DNA from: Actinomycetota bacterium
Lineage (GTDB): Bacteria; Actinomycetota; Thermoleophilia; Solirubrobacterales; Solirubrobacteraceae
DNA length: 6,604 bases
Direction: 5' to 3'
Assembly (NCBI GenBank): GCA_005788585.1
Contig: SYBY01000482.1
Location: forward strand, 1 to 6,604
Below are positions 1 through 6,492 of the stretch, one piece after another (the stretch's first letter is position 1; every line of letters begins with the position of its first letter). The notes below the pieces were generated by a model. It did not search any database and was not told the origin of the DNA. It saw only the letters and a program-made list of their open reading frames with translations. The position numbers and the translations under genes were made by a program.

Positions 1-140
1 AGGCGGTGGCAGAACGTGTAGATCCGCTGCTCGTACCGGTCGTAGAGCGTGGCGAACGCGGCGCCGTCGCCCTCGGCGGCACGGCGTGCGAGGCGCGCCT
101 CCTCGGCGCGCAGGCGTGGGTCGTCAGCCTCGCGTGCCAT
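1..140 (-). CDS. Sigma-70 family (ECF-like) RNA polymerase sigma factor, N-terminal fragment
   Basis: The minus strand from the ATG at 140-138 reads 46 codons and runs off the window edge, so the gene is partial and its C-terminus is not visible. The residues include the region 2.1 pattern of sigma-70/ECF factors: an acidic, Arg-rich lead (EEARLARRAAEGDGAAF) followed by ATLYDRYEQRIYTFCHR, the usual F-x2-LY-x-RY-x3-IY-x-FC-x-R helix that contacts core RNA polymerase. Regions 2.4 and 4, which would settle the subgroup, are outside the window. There is no Shine-Dalgarno sequence at proper spacing. A promoter-like TTGGAG-N17-TACCCT ends seven bases before the ATG, supporting this start on a leaderless transcript. 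The gene lies 51 bp downstream of the secreted PKD protein, in the same direction but with its own promoter. Family is fairly sure; regulon and any anti-sigma partner are unknown. Confidence 0.82.
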   Translation of the reverse strand, partial: MAREADDPRLRAEEARLARRAAEGDGAAFATLYDRYEQRIYTFCHR

Positions 141-147
141 CGGTTCG

Positions 148-176
148 AGGGTACCTCGCCTTCGCCCAGGCTCCAA
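148..176 (-). promoter_or_regulatory. Promoter of the sigma factor gene, probably leaderless
   Basis: On the minus strand there is a -35-like TTGGAG at 176-171, a 17-base spacer, and a -10-like TACCCT (TANNNT) at 153-148. Counting seven bases on puts transcription start at 141 or 140, at the ATG itself. A short perfect inverted repeat, CGAGG-gta-CCTCG at 146-158 on the plus strand, overlaps the -10 and could be an operator. Predicted from spacing and motif only. Confidence 0.5.
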
Positions 177-191
177 ACGCCGTCCACAGGC

Positions 192-2087
192 TCACCGCTT
201 GGCGATCCTCAGCGACCGGGTGACGACCGTGGCGGCTCCGGCCTTGTCGGTGGCGCTCACGCGCAGCGTGTAGCTCCCGCGGGCGTATCGATGGGTGTAC
301 GTGCCCTTGAACTTCTTGGTCGTGGTGGTCGTCCCGTCGCCCCACTGGATGCGCACGCGCGCCAGGCCCGAGGCCCGCGGATTCTGGACATCGGACGCGC
401 TGACGGACACCTTCAGGCCACGGCCCGCCTTGCGCACGCCGCTGACGCGGACCGTGAGCCGCGGAGGCGTCGCGTCGACACGCAGGATCCGCACGCGGGA
501 GCTCGTGACCTGTCCGCGGCGGTCGACTGCCTGGACCTGCCAGCGATGGACCCCGTCGGGGATCGGCTGCACGGGTGTCCACGACGTGCGGTCCACGAGC
601 TCGGTGACCTGCGTTCCGTTGAGGAGCACCCGGTAGGTGATCGGCCCCCACAGGTCGACGGCCTGGCCCCACGCGAGCCTCGGACGCGACAGCTTGCGGT
701 ACTTCGTCGCGGTGTATCCCGCGAAGGCCCGCGGCGGCCGGTCGAGGTAGCCCGCCACGATCGCGCGCACGCCGGGGGTGGCGGCGTTCTCCTGGACCCA
801 CGCCACCACGCCGGAACCGGCACGGTCGGCGGCGACCTCGAAGCCGCGCGACGGGTCCACGGCCCCGAGTTCAGGGCGGGAGAGCTGCACCTCGGGCTGC
901 GGGTTGAAGTCATCGAACGGGCGCAGCCGGACGCCGGGCGACTCGGCCCCGGGCGACTGGACCCACGCGAGCAGACCGTCGCTGTTGTCAGCGACCGCGG
1001 CGGCGGTCGCAGCCGGGAACGTGTTCGACGTCCCGTACCGCTGCCCGCGTGCGAACGCGTCGTTCTTCAGCAGCGCCGCGATCGGCTGGTTCGTCGCGGC
1101 CCCGGAGAGCGTGGCGATGCCCTCCCCGCGCCCGTTGAGGGCGATGCCCGGCCCACGGGTGTCCTCGTCGGCGGGCACACCGAAGCTGTCGACGGCCACC
1201 GGCGGGTCGAACTCCGTGCCGCGCTGACGGCGGGCGACGGTCCGCAGGCGGGGCGCGCCGTTGCCGTCGACGATCGCCTGGCGGAAGACCACCCACGCGA
1301 AGCTCGAGTCGTCCTCGGCTTCGACGTCGGGCAGGTCCGCGCTGCCGGCGGGGCGCCCTTCGAGCTCGTTCAGCGTCAGGTCCTGCGGGCGGGTCGACGG
1401 ATTCGTGCCGAACACCTTGCGCGCGTAGACGTGCGTCCGCCCGTCCGCGCCATCCTCGCCCCAGACCACGACGCCGACGCCGTCGGCGCTGATGGCCATC
1501 CTCGACCGCTTGTTGCCGGTCCCCGCGTCCCGCGGCTGGTCGACGTCGAACGCGGTGGGGATCAGCGTCCACGCGTTGCTGCGCCGGTCCAGGCGCACCA
1601 CGTAGACGTCGCCGTTGCTCGTGAAGCTCGCGTACGCCGTGCCGCTCAGCGACATGGCGACGGACGGGGCCGTCCCGCTGGCGATCGGCACGGGCGCCGT
1701 CCACGGCTGGCCGCCGTCGGGGCGCAGCGCGCCGTAGATCACACCGCCCGCGGAGAACACGACGGCCACGCGGCCGGTGTTCGTCGCGGCCAGCGCCACG
1801 TCCGAGACGCCCGGCAAGCCGGCGTCGACACGCTCGGCGCCGATGAAGGCCCCCGCGACGAAGCGTGAGATGAACGCGCGCGGCTCACCGCCCTCGTTCG
1901 CGATGAACGCCAGGGCCCCGGTGCCGTCCCGCGCCATGTCCAGGTCGGCAAGCCGCTGGATGTCGGCGCTCGGGCCCGCGACCAGATCACCCTGGAAGAC
2001 GCCCGCGGACGCCGCGGGCGCACCTGCCGCCAGGACGGCGGCGGTGGTCAGGGTGGTGAGGGTGATCCGGGTGCTCATGCGGCGCAT
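192..2087 (-). CDS. Secreted repeat (propeller-like) protein with Fn3/Ig-like and C-terminal PKD domains
   Basis: 631 aa, function unknown. Residues 1-28 form a Sec-type signal peptide: basic start, hydrophobic TTAAVLAAGAPA, and likely cleavage after A26-S27-A28. Residues about 45-435 hold eight degenerate repeats, each with a core like A-x3-G-x4-V-x-W/F (for example near 50, 97, 143, 197, 254, 314, 363 and 417). The spacing of 46-60 residues suggests a seven- or eight-bladed beta-propeller. Residues about 451-540 look like an Fn3/Ig-like module (WGPITYRVLLNG, DGVHRWQVQAVDRRGQ). Residues about 541-628 are a PKD-like domain with WGDG at 582-585 and YTHRYARGSYTLRV at 597-610. No cysteines, LPXTG signal or C-terminal membrane segment are seen, so it is probably released or loosely wall-bound. 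The ATG at 2087 is taken as start. A second ATG at 2078 would also keep the signal peptide; a GGAG lies 14 bases upstream of 2087, which is long spacing. It probably mediates carbohydrate or protein binding outside the cell; no catalytic motif is visible. Confidence 0.85.
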   Translation of the reverse strand: MRRMSTRITLTTLTTAAVLAAGAPAASAGVFQGDLVAGPSADIQRLADLDMARDGTGALAFIANEGGEPRAFISRFVAGAFIGAERVDAGLPGVSDVALAATNTGRVAVVFSAGGVIYGALRPDGGQPWTAPVPIASGTAPSVAMSLSGTAYASFTSNGDVYVVRLDRRSNAWTLIPTAFDVDQPRDAGTGNKRSRMAISADGVGVVVWGEDGADGRTHVYARKVFGTNPSTRPQDLTLNELEGRPAGSADLPDVEAEDDSSFAWVVFRQAIVDGNGAPRLRTVARRQRGTEFDPPVAVDSFGVPADEDTRGPGIALNGRGEGIATLSGAATNQPIAALLKNDAFARGQRYGTSNTFPAATAAAVADNSDGLLAWVQSPGAESPGVRLRPFDDFNPQPEVQLSRPELGAVDPSRGFEVAADRAGSGVVAWVQENAATPGVRAIVAGYLDRPPRAFAGYTATKYRKLSRPRLAWGQAVDLWGPITYRVLLNGTQVTELVDRTSWTPVQPIPDGVHRWQVQAVDRRGQVTSSRVRILRVDATPPRLTVRVSGVRKAGRGLKVSVSASDVQNPRASGLARVRIQWGDGTTTTTKKFKGTYTHRYARGSYTLRVSATDKAGAATVVTRSLRIAKR

Positions 2088-2132
2088 GGGGTCTCGTACG
2101 GCTCCAAGGCGTTGGGGACAGCGGGAAATGCT

Positions 2133-2157
2133 CGTCTCCGGGGCTTCAACCGGGACG
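2133..2157 (-). terminator. Hairpin between glpD and the secreted-protein gene, possible weak terminator
   Basis: The 81-bp gap 2088-2168 contains, in the minus-strand transcript, arms CGTCCCGG (2157-2150) and CCGGAGACG (2141-2133) that pair over eight base pairs with one bulged A and an eight-base loop. It starts 11 bases after the glpD stop. Only a short TTT follows, not a true U-tract, so termination may be weak or Rho-assisted. I found no convincing promoter for the downstream gene in the remaining gap, so read-through is possible. Confidence 0.35.
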
Positions 2158-2168
2158 GACGGGCAAAG

Positions 2169-3857
2169 TTACGGCGTGGGCTGCAGGCCGATGCCCTCGA
2201 GGGCCGCTTCCCGGCCCCACTCCTGCAGTTCGGCGGCGATCCGGGCGTCGTCCCAGCCCAGCTCCGCGGCCACGGCGCGAGCGACGCGCTCGGCGGCCGG
2301 GGCGGCGGCATCGACGTCCTTTGCGGCGAGCAGTCCCAGGCGGGTGCGGCGCAACAGCACGTCGCCCAGCGACCCCGCCTGCTCCGCGCGCGCGGAGAAC
2401 ACCGCCTCGGCCAGCAGGTCGGGGAGGCCCCCGACCACGGGCTGCGCCAGCTCGCCGCGCTCGGCCGCGATGGCGAGCACGTCGTGGGCCGTGTGGCCGT
2501 ACCGTGCCGCGAGGGCCTCGTAGGACGCCTCGGGAACGCCCTCCACGCGGGGAAGCTCCGCGGCGTCGATGGCCTGACCCAGCGGGATCTCGTGGGTGCG
2601 GCACGGCGCGTCGAGCGCGTCGCGCTCGACGAGGCGGTCGACGGTCATCTTCGCCATGCGCCGCCAGGTCGTGAGCTTCCCGCCCGTGATCGTCACCATC
2701 CCCGACGACGTCTCGTACAGCTCGGCCTTGCGGCTGATGTCGACGGACTTGCGCGGGTCGCCGGTGGAGATCAGCGGGCGGACGCCGGCGTACGCGCCTG
2801 TCATGTCCTCGACCGCGAGATCGGTGCCGAAGAACGCGTTCGTGGCCTCCAGGATGTACTCCAGGTCGTCCTGGGCGGGCGCGATGTGGTCGAGGTCTCC
2901 CTCGTAGTCGGTGTCGGTCGTGCCGATGAGCGTCCGGCCCTGCCACGGCAGCGCGAAGAGGAACCGGCCGTCGCCCACGGGCACGATCGCCCCGGAGACG
3001 AGCGGGATGTCCTCATGGCGGAACGTCACGTGCGTCCCGCGGCTGGGGCTGATGCGCGGGACCTCCGCTTCGTCGTGGAGCTCCTCGGGGCGCAGCCGGT
3101 CCGCCCACACGCCCGTCGCGTTGATGACGTTGTCGGCGAGCACCTCGAACTCGGCGCCGTCGACCGCGTCGCGCACCTTCACGCCGACCGCCCGTCCGCC
3201 GTCCTCGACGAGCTCGAGCACCTCCACGCGGTTGGCACACACCGCGCCGTAGCGCTCAGCCTCGGCGAGCACCGTGAGGACCAGCCGGCTGTCGTCGGTC
3301 TGGCAGTCGTAGAACAGGTAGCCGCCCGTCGGCTCGCGCGGCCCGAGCGCGGGGATGTGCGCGACGACCTCGTCGCCGGAGATCGAGCGGTGCCGGTCCG
3401 GGCTCCAGCTCGACGGCGCCTGCAGCGCCTCCCCGCGTCCAGGACGGCCCAGCCGGCGGGCCAGGCGCCCCGGGCGCCGCTCGAAGGTCATGACGTCGTA
3501 GAGGTTCAGTCCCGCACCCATGACGCGGTCCGGCGCCTTGCCGTCGAACGCGGCAATCACGAGCGGCAGCGGGGTGACGAGGTGCGGCGCCAGGGCCACC
3601 ATGAGCTGGCGCTCGACGAGCGCCTCGCGGACGAGCCCGAGGTCGAAGTTCTGCAGATCGCGCAGCCCGCCGTGGACGAGCTTGCTGGACCGGCTCGAGG
3701 TCCCCGACGCGTAGTCGGCCTTCTCGACGAGCGCGACGCTGTACCCGCGTGAGGCGGCATCGAGCGCGACCCCCGCACCGGTGATGCCGCCGCCGACCAC
3801 GACGACGTCAAAGCGGTCGGCCGCCAGGGATCGCAGGGCGGTGGCGCGGTCGAGCAC
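2169..3857 (-). CDS. glpD: FAD-dependent glycerol-3-phosphate dehydrogenase (GlpD type)
   Basis: 562 aa, typical length for the family. It oxidises sn-glycerol 3-phosphate to dihydroxyacetone phosphate and passes electrons via FAD to the quinone pool, as a peripheral protein on the inner face of the membrane. Residues 18-29 (VVVVGGGITGAG) are the Rossmann FAD motif, with E45 the likely ribose ligand. GTSSRSSKLVHGGLRDL at 52-68 is the GlpD signature. VINATGVWAD is at 244-253 and IGTTDTDYEG at 311-320. AGVRPL at 357-362 (R360) and TGGKLTTWRRMA at 391-402 (K394) correspond to substrate-binding segments of characterised GlpD. Residues about 420-550 form the helical C-terminal domain. The start is GTG at 3857, 17 codons before the FAD motif, with a weak GGACGG just upstream; the stop is TAA. 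It lies 30 bp after the GMC oxidoreductase stop and is very likely co-transcribed with it. No glpK or glpF is in the window, so this copy may serve lipid breakdown rather than free glycerol use. Confidence 0.95.
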   Translation of the reverse strand: MLDRATALRSLAADRFDVVVVGGGITGAGVALDAASRGYSVALVEKADYASGTSSRSSKLVHGGLRDLQNFDLGLVREALVERQLMVALAPHLVTPLPLVIAAFDGKAPDRVMGAGLNLYDVMTFERRPGRLARRLGRPGRGEALQAPSSWSPDRHRSISGDEVVAHIPALGPREPTGGYLFYDCQTDDSRLVLTVLAEAERYGAVCANRVEVLELVEDGGRAVGVKVRDAVDGAEFEVLADNVINATGVWADRLRPEELHDEAEVPRISPSRGTHVTFRHEDIPLVSGAIVPVGDGRFLFALPWQGRTLIGTTDTDYEGDLDHIAPAQDDLEYILEATNAFFGTDLAVEDMTGAYAGVRPLISTGDPRKSVDISRKAELYETSSGMVTITGGKLTTWRRMAKMTVDRLVERDALDAPCRTHEIPLGQAIDAAELPRVEGVPEASYEALAARYGHTAHDVLAIAAERGELAQPVVGGLPDLLAEAVFSARAEQAGSLGDVLLRRTRLGLLAAKDVDAAAPAAERVARAVAAELGWDDARIAAELQEWGREAALEGIGLQPTP

Positions 3858-3887
3858 CCGTCCAGTCTGCCAAACCGTCCTGAGGGA

Positions 3888-5384
3888 TCAGCCGCGCGCC
3901 GCGATCCGGCGAGCCGCGCGAGTCGCCAGCGCCATGATCGTGAGCTGCGGGTTCACGCCCGGGGACGAGGGGACGATGCTGCCGTCGGCCACGTAGAGGT
4001 TCCCCAGCCCGTGGACGCGCAGGTCGCCGTCGACCACCGAGCGCTCCGGATCGGCCCCAGCCCTCGCGGTCCCGAGCGGGTGGAACGCCATGAGCTTCAG
4101 GTCGCGCGGCCGCACCCGCGCGCGGCGCAGCGGCCCGACGTCGCCCTCGCGTAGCGCGGGGACGCCCGCGACCGGCACGATCACCTCGCGGGCGCCCGCC
4201 GCGAAGAAGATCTCCGCGAGATGGGCGAACCCCCGCTGGAAGCGCGCGGCGTCGCCGGGATGCAGGTCGTAGCGCAGCACCGGCCGCCCGAGGACGCTGT
4301 GCACGGCGCCGCGCCCCTCGTCGGTGACCATGACCCCGAACGTCGCGCTGCGGCGGACGTCGAGCATGAGGTCGCGCAGCACGGCACCCGCCCGCGGGGT
4401 CGCCATCGCGGCCTGGTCGGGCGGTGCGGCGATGCCCTCGAGCATGATGCCGTCGGCCGCGTACGCGTCGACGTAGTAGGACTGCGGCACGCCCTCCCAC
4501 ATCCGGACCTCGTGGTCCATCCGCGCCCGCACCGCGCTCGCGGGGTGGATCGACAGGTTGCGGCCGAGCTGGCCTGACGCGGTTCCCAGGCCGTTGCGGC
4601 GCAGCAGCAGCGGCGTGCCGATCGTGCCGCACGCCACGACGACCACGTCCGCGCGCACGCGCAGCGTCCCGCCCGCGCTCGTGGAGGCGACGACCTCCGT
4701 GATGCGGTCACCGCGGCGCACGAGGTCGCGCACCGTGGCGCCGGTGAACAGCACGGCGCCGTGCTCCCACGCACGCGGGACGAACGTGACCCCGGTGTGC
4801 TGCTTGGCGCCTGCGGGGCATCCGAACGCGCACACGCCGGAGCCGACGCACCCGCGGGCGTTGCGCCGCAGGTAGCCGCCGGAGAGGCCGAGCCGCTCGG
4901 CGCCGCGCCGGACGATCGCCGCGTTCTCGCCCGCCAGATCCGCCGGCACCTCGGCGACGCCGATGGTCGCCTCGACGTCGTCGAACACCGGCGCCAGCTC
5001 CTCCTCGGTGAGGTCGTGCAGGCCGTCGTCCTCGCGCCATCGTGCCAGCACGTGCGCGGGCGTCCGGAAGCACGTCCCGCTGTTGATGAGCGTCGTCCCG
5101 CCGACGCCGCGGCCGGTGGGCAGGACGATCGGCGGGTCGCCGATCGTCACGCTCTGCCCGCCGTCGCGGTACAGCCGGGGGGCCATGTCGCGCGGGCGGG
5201 CGGTGAACCCGTCGGCGTCGTGCCAGGCCCCGTCCTCGAGCATCGCGACCCGGAGGCCCGCCGCCGCGAGCTCGGCCGCGACGGGAGCGCCCCCGGCCCC
5301 GGTGCCGATCACGCACGCGTCGAACGTGACGATGCGCTCGCCCGCCAGCTCGGCGCCGGCGACGGTCTCCCCCGCGACCTTCAC
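3888..5384 (-). CDS. GMC-family FAD oxidoreductase, long-chain fatty alcohol oxidase-like catalytic subunit
   Basis: 498 aa from GTG at 5384. The FAD Rossmann motif CVIGTGAGG at 24-32, ending in E50, starts near the N-terminus. GRGVGGTTLINSG at 91-103 is the second GMC signature, with the N101-containing FAD-contact loop. A cysteine-rich stretch at 178-195 (C179, C185, C189, in GCVGSGVCAFGCPAGAKQ) is typical of the fatty alcohol oxidase branch rather than choline or glucose oxidases. The C-terminal GMC domain ends with HPLGTA (H435) and PGVNPQ (N478), the catalytic His/Asn pair. The predicted reaction is oxidation of a long-chain or otherwise lipophilic primary alcohol to the aldehyde; the electron acceptor is unclear. 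The frame stays open upstream to 5762, but that extension translates as Arg/Pro/Ala-rich shadow sequence. GTG 5384 has a GAGGGA five bases upstream and overlaps the previous stop as GTGA, implying translational coupling. Single-chain relatives carry an N-terminal domain that here is encoded by the preceding gene. Substrate is inferred, not shown. Confidence 0.9.
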   Translation of the reverse strand: MKVAGETVAGAELAGERIVTFDACVIGTGAGGAPVAAELAAAGLRVAMLEDGAWHDADGFTARPRDMAPRLYRDGGQSVTIGDPPIVLPTGRGVGGTTLINSGTCFRTPAHVLARWREDDGLHDLTEEELAPVFDDVEATIGVAEVPADLAGENAAIVRRGAERLGLSGGYLRRNARGCVGSGVCAFGCPAGAKQHTGVTFVPRAWEHGAVLFTGATVRDLVRRGDRITEVVASTSAGGTLRVRADVVVVACGTIGTPLLLRRNGLGTASGQLGRNLSIHPASAVRARMDHEVRMWEGVPQSYYVDAYAADGIMLEGIAAPPDQAAMATPRAGAVLRDLMLDVRRSATFGVMVTDEGRGAVHSVLGRPVLRYDLHPGDAARFQRGFAHLAEIFFAAGAREVIVPVAGVPALREGDVGPLRRARVRPRDLKLMAFHPLGTARAGADPERSVVDGDLRVHGLGNLYVADGSIVPSSPGVNPQLTIMALATRAARRIAARG

Positions 5385-5800
5385 CAGCGTCCCTCGGCGT
5401 CGCGCAGCGCCCGGCCGCGGGCGACGTTCGCCTCGGCGTCGTAGCCGAGGCGATGCATGACCTCGGCGTCGCCGAAGTACGAGAACGCGAGCACGGCGTC
5501 GAGCGCCTCCATCGCGCCTGCGAGCGGGCCGCGACGCAGGCGGTCCAGGACCGCGGTGCGGCGCACGGTCGTCAGCCGCCGCATCCGGGCGCCCTCGCCG
5601 AGGGCGAGCGGGACGAGCTCGAGGCTCAGCAGCAGGGCACGCAGGCCGAGCCGCGTGACGGCCGGGCCGCTCGACAGGGTGGTGTCCAGCGCCGCGATGG
5701 CGTCCGTCTGTGCGACGGGCGGCAGACCGTCGGCCGGCGCGACGACGGTGTCGCACAGGCACGCCGCGATGGACGCCTCGCGACCGCTGAGCGCCTTCAT
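5381..5800 (-). CDS. Small protein matching the N-terminal domain of long-chain alcohol oxidases (split from the GMC subunit)
   Basis: 139 aa, mostly helical, with no signal peptide or membrane anchor. The ATG at 5800 overlaps the regulator's stop as ATGA and has GGAG eight bases upstream, so this start is preferred to the longer frame opening at 5848, which would lie inside the regulator gene. Residues 1-20 (LSGREASIAACLCDTVVAP) and 104-120 (LAFSYFGDAEVMHRLGY) look like the helical segment found before the GMC domain in fatty alcohol oxidases of plants and actinobacteria, and like gluconate 2-dehydrogenase subunit 3 proteins. The stop overlaps the GMC start (GTGA). Together the two products total 637 residues, about the size of single-chain actinobacterial homologues. 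The protein probably packs against the GMC subunit. Alternatives are a free gluconate-dehydrogenase-like small subunit, or one gene broken by an indel near 5381-5384. Confidence 0.78.
   Translation of the reverse strand: MKALSGREASIAACLCDTVVAPADGLPPVAQTDAIAALDTTLSSGPAVTRLGLRALLLSLELVPLALGEGARMRRLTTVRRTAVLDRLRRGPLAGAMEALDAVLAFSYFGDAEVMHRLGYDAEANVARGRALRDAEGRW
5390..5395 (-). promoter_or_regulatory. Ribosome binding site deciding the GMC oxidoreductase start
   Basis: GAGGGA on the minus strand, five bases before GTG 5384, inside the last codons of the preceding gene. It supports independent, coupled initiation of the GMC subunit rather than a chance frame change. Confidence 0.6.
5426..5451. 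repeat. Perfect 10-bp inverted repeat inside the small-subunit gene
   Basis: TCGCCTCGGC (5426-5435) and GCCGAGGCGA (5442-5451) pair perfectly around a six-base loop. In the minus-strand mRNA this hairpin lies about 40 bases before the GMC start codon, where it could influence translational coupling. It also falls in very GC-rich coding sequence (LGYDAEA), so chance is possible. Confidence 0.4.
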
Positions 5801-6492
5801 CCGAGGAGCTCCAGGACGCTGAGCCGCTGACGTTCGGCCAGATCCCACGCCGCGCGGCGCGCGGCGGCCGGGTCCCCGGCTGCGACGGCCCCCGCGACCT
5901 GCCCGTAGAGGGGCGCCAGCTCGGCGTGGCTCGCCGCGACCGGGACCGCCTGGGCCTGCGGCAGGTACACGTCCCCGATCGCGTTGAGCAGCAGGACGAA
6001 GACGATGTTGCGCGAGGCCTTCGCCAGCGCGGCGAAGAACGCGTAGTCGGCCGCGGTGGCCTGCGCCATGTCCTGCGCCGCGGCCACGTCGTCGGCCAGG
6101 CGGGCGAGCAGCCGGTCGTCGTTGGCGTCGCCGCGCATGGCGGCCAGGCCCGCGATCTCGCGCAGCGTCAGTGAGCGCGCCTCCAGGACGTCGCGCAGCA
6201 CGTCGGCGTTCAGGCCACCGGAGCCGAGCAGGAGGTGGCCGAGCACGTCCAGGGTCCCGTGCTCGCGCCAGTCGCGCACGTACGTCGCGTCGCCGTGTCG
6301 CACGTCGAGCAGTCCCATCTGCTCAAGCCGCTTGAGCGCCTCACGCAGGGAGGACAGCGTCACGCCCTGCTCGGCGGCGAGCTGGCGCTGGGTCGGCAGC
6401 CGCTCACCCGCCAGGACGTCGCCCGTCAGGACGCGGCGCAGGAGATCGTCGAAGACCCGATCCGAGACCAGGCCAGAGTTCGGAAGACTCAT
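5797..6492 (-). CDS. FadR-like GntR-family transcriptional regulator
   Basis: 231 aa. Residues 8-75 form a GntR winged helix-turn-helix: RLPTQRQLAAEQGVTLSSLR at 31-50 spans the helix-turn-helix, with the recognition helix at about 46-58, and the wing carries RHGDATYV at 65-72. Residues 80-225 form an all-helical effector domain. It aligns by eye with E. coli FadR rather than with metal-binding FCD regulators: GTLDVLGHLLL after the wing, then DYAFFAALAKASRNIVFVLLLNAI where FadR has DYNIFRGLAFASGNP followed by IYGLILNGM. The histidines that bind metal in FCD proteins are absent, which fits a fatty acyl-CoA-type ligand. At the recognition helix, FadR's VTRTTLRE is VTLSSLRE here, so the operator probably differs. 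The gene heads the cluster and overlaps the next gene as ATGA. The ATG at 6492 has no Shine-Dalgarno; a -10 motif 12 bases upstream implies a very short leader. It probably represses itself and the downstream oxidase and glpD genes until a lipid-derived ligand appears. From memory, M. tuberculosis has a FadR-like regulator (Rv0494) near a GMC oxidoreductase (Rv0492c). Confidence 0.9.
   Translation of the reverse strand: MSLPNSGLVSDRVFDDLLRRVLTGDVLAGERLPTQRQLAAEQGVTLSSLREALKRLEQMGLLDVRHGDATYVRDWREHGTLDVLGHLLLGSGGLNADVLRDVLEARSLTLREIAGLAAMRGDANDDRLLARLADDVAAAQDMAQATAADYAFFAALAKASRNIVFVLLLNAIGDVYLPQAQAVPVAASHAELAPLYGQVAGAVAAGDPAAARRAAWDLAERQRLSVLELLG

Noticed and set aside
6..1868. Long plus-strand open frame (620 codons) opposite the secreted-protein and sigma genes
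   Set aside because: Translation is Arg/Gly/Ala/Asp-rich with no domain. It mirrors the coding frame of the minus-strand gene, which has a clear signal peptide and PKD domain. Stop-free antisense frames are expected at this GC content.
2112..3752. Long plus-strand open frame (546 codons) opposite glpD
   Set aside because: Antisense shadow of a gene with unmistakable GlpD motifs; no recognisable protein features of its own.
5590..5610. Short CGCCCT/AGGGCG inverted repeat in the small-subunit gene
   Set aside because: Six-base GC-only arms in coding sequence of this composition are expected by chance.
5385..5762. N-terminal extension of the GMC frame up to 5762
   Set aside because: The extra residues are low-complexity Arg/Pro/Ala and overlap the real small-subunit frame. 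The GTG at 5384 has a ribosome site and precedes the FAD motif at normal distance.
5801..5848. Longer start for the small-subunit gene at 5848
   Set aside because: It would lie inside the regulator gene; the ATG at 5800 has GGAG at good spacing and the ATGA overlap typical of coupled genes.
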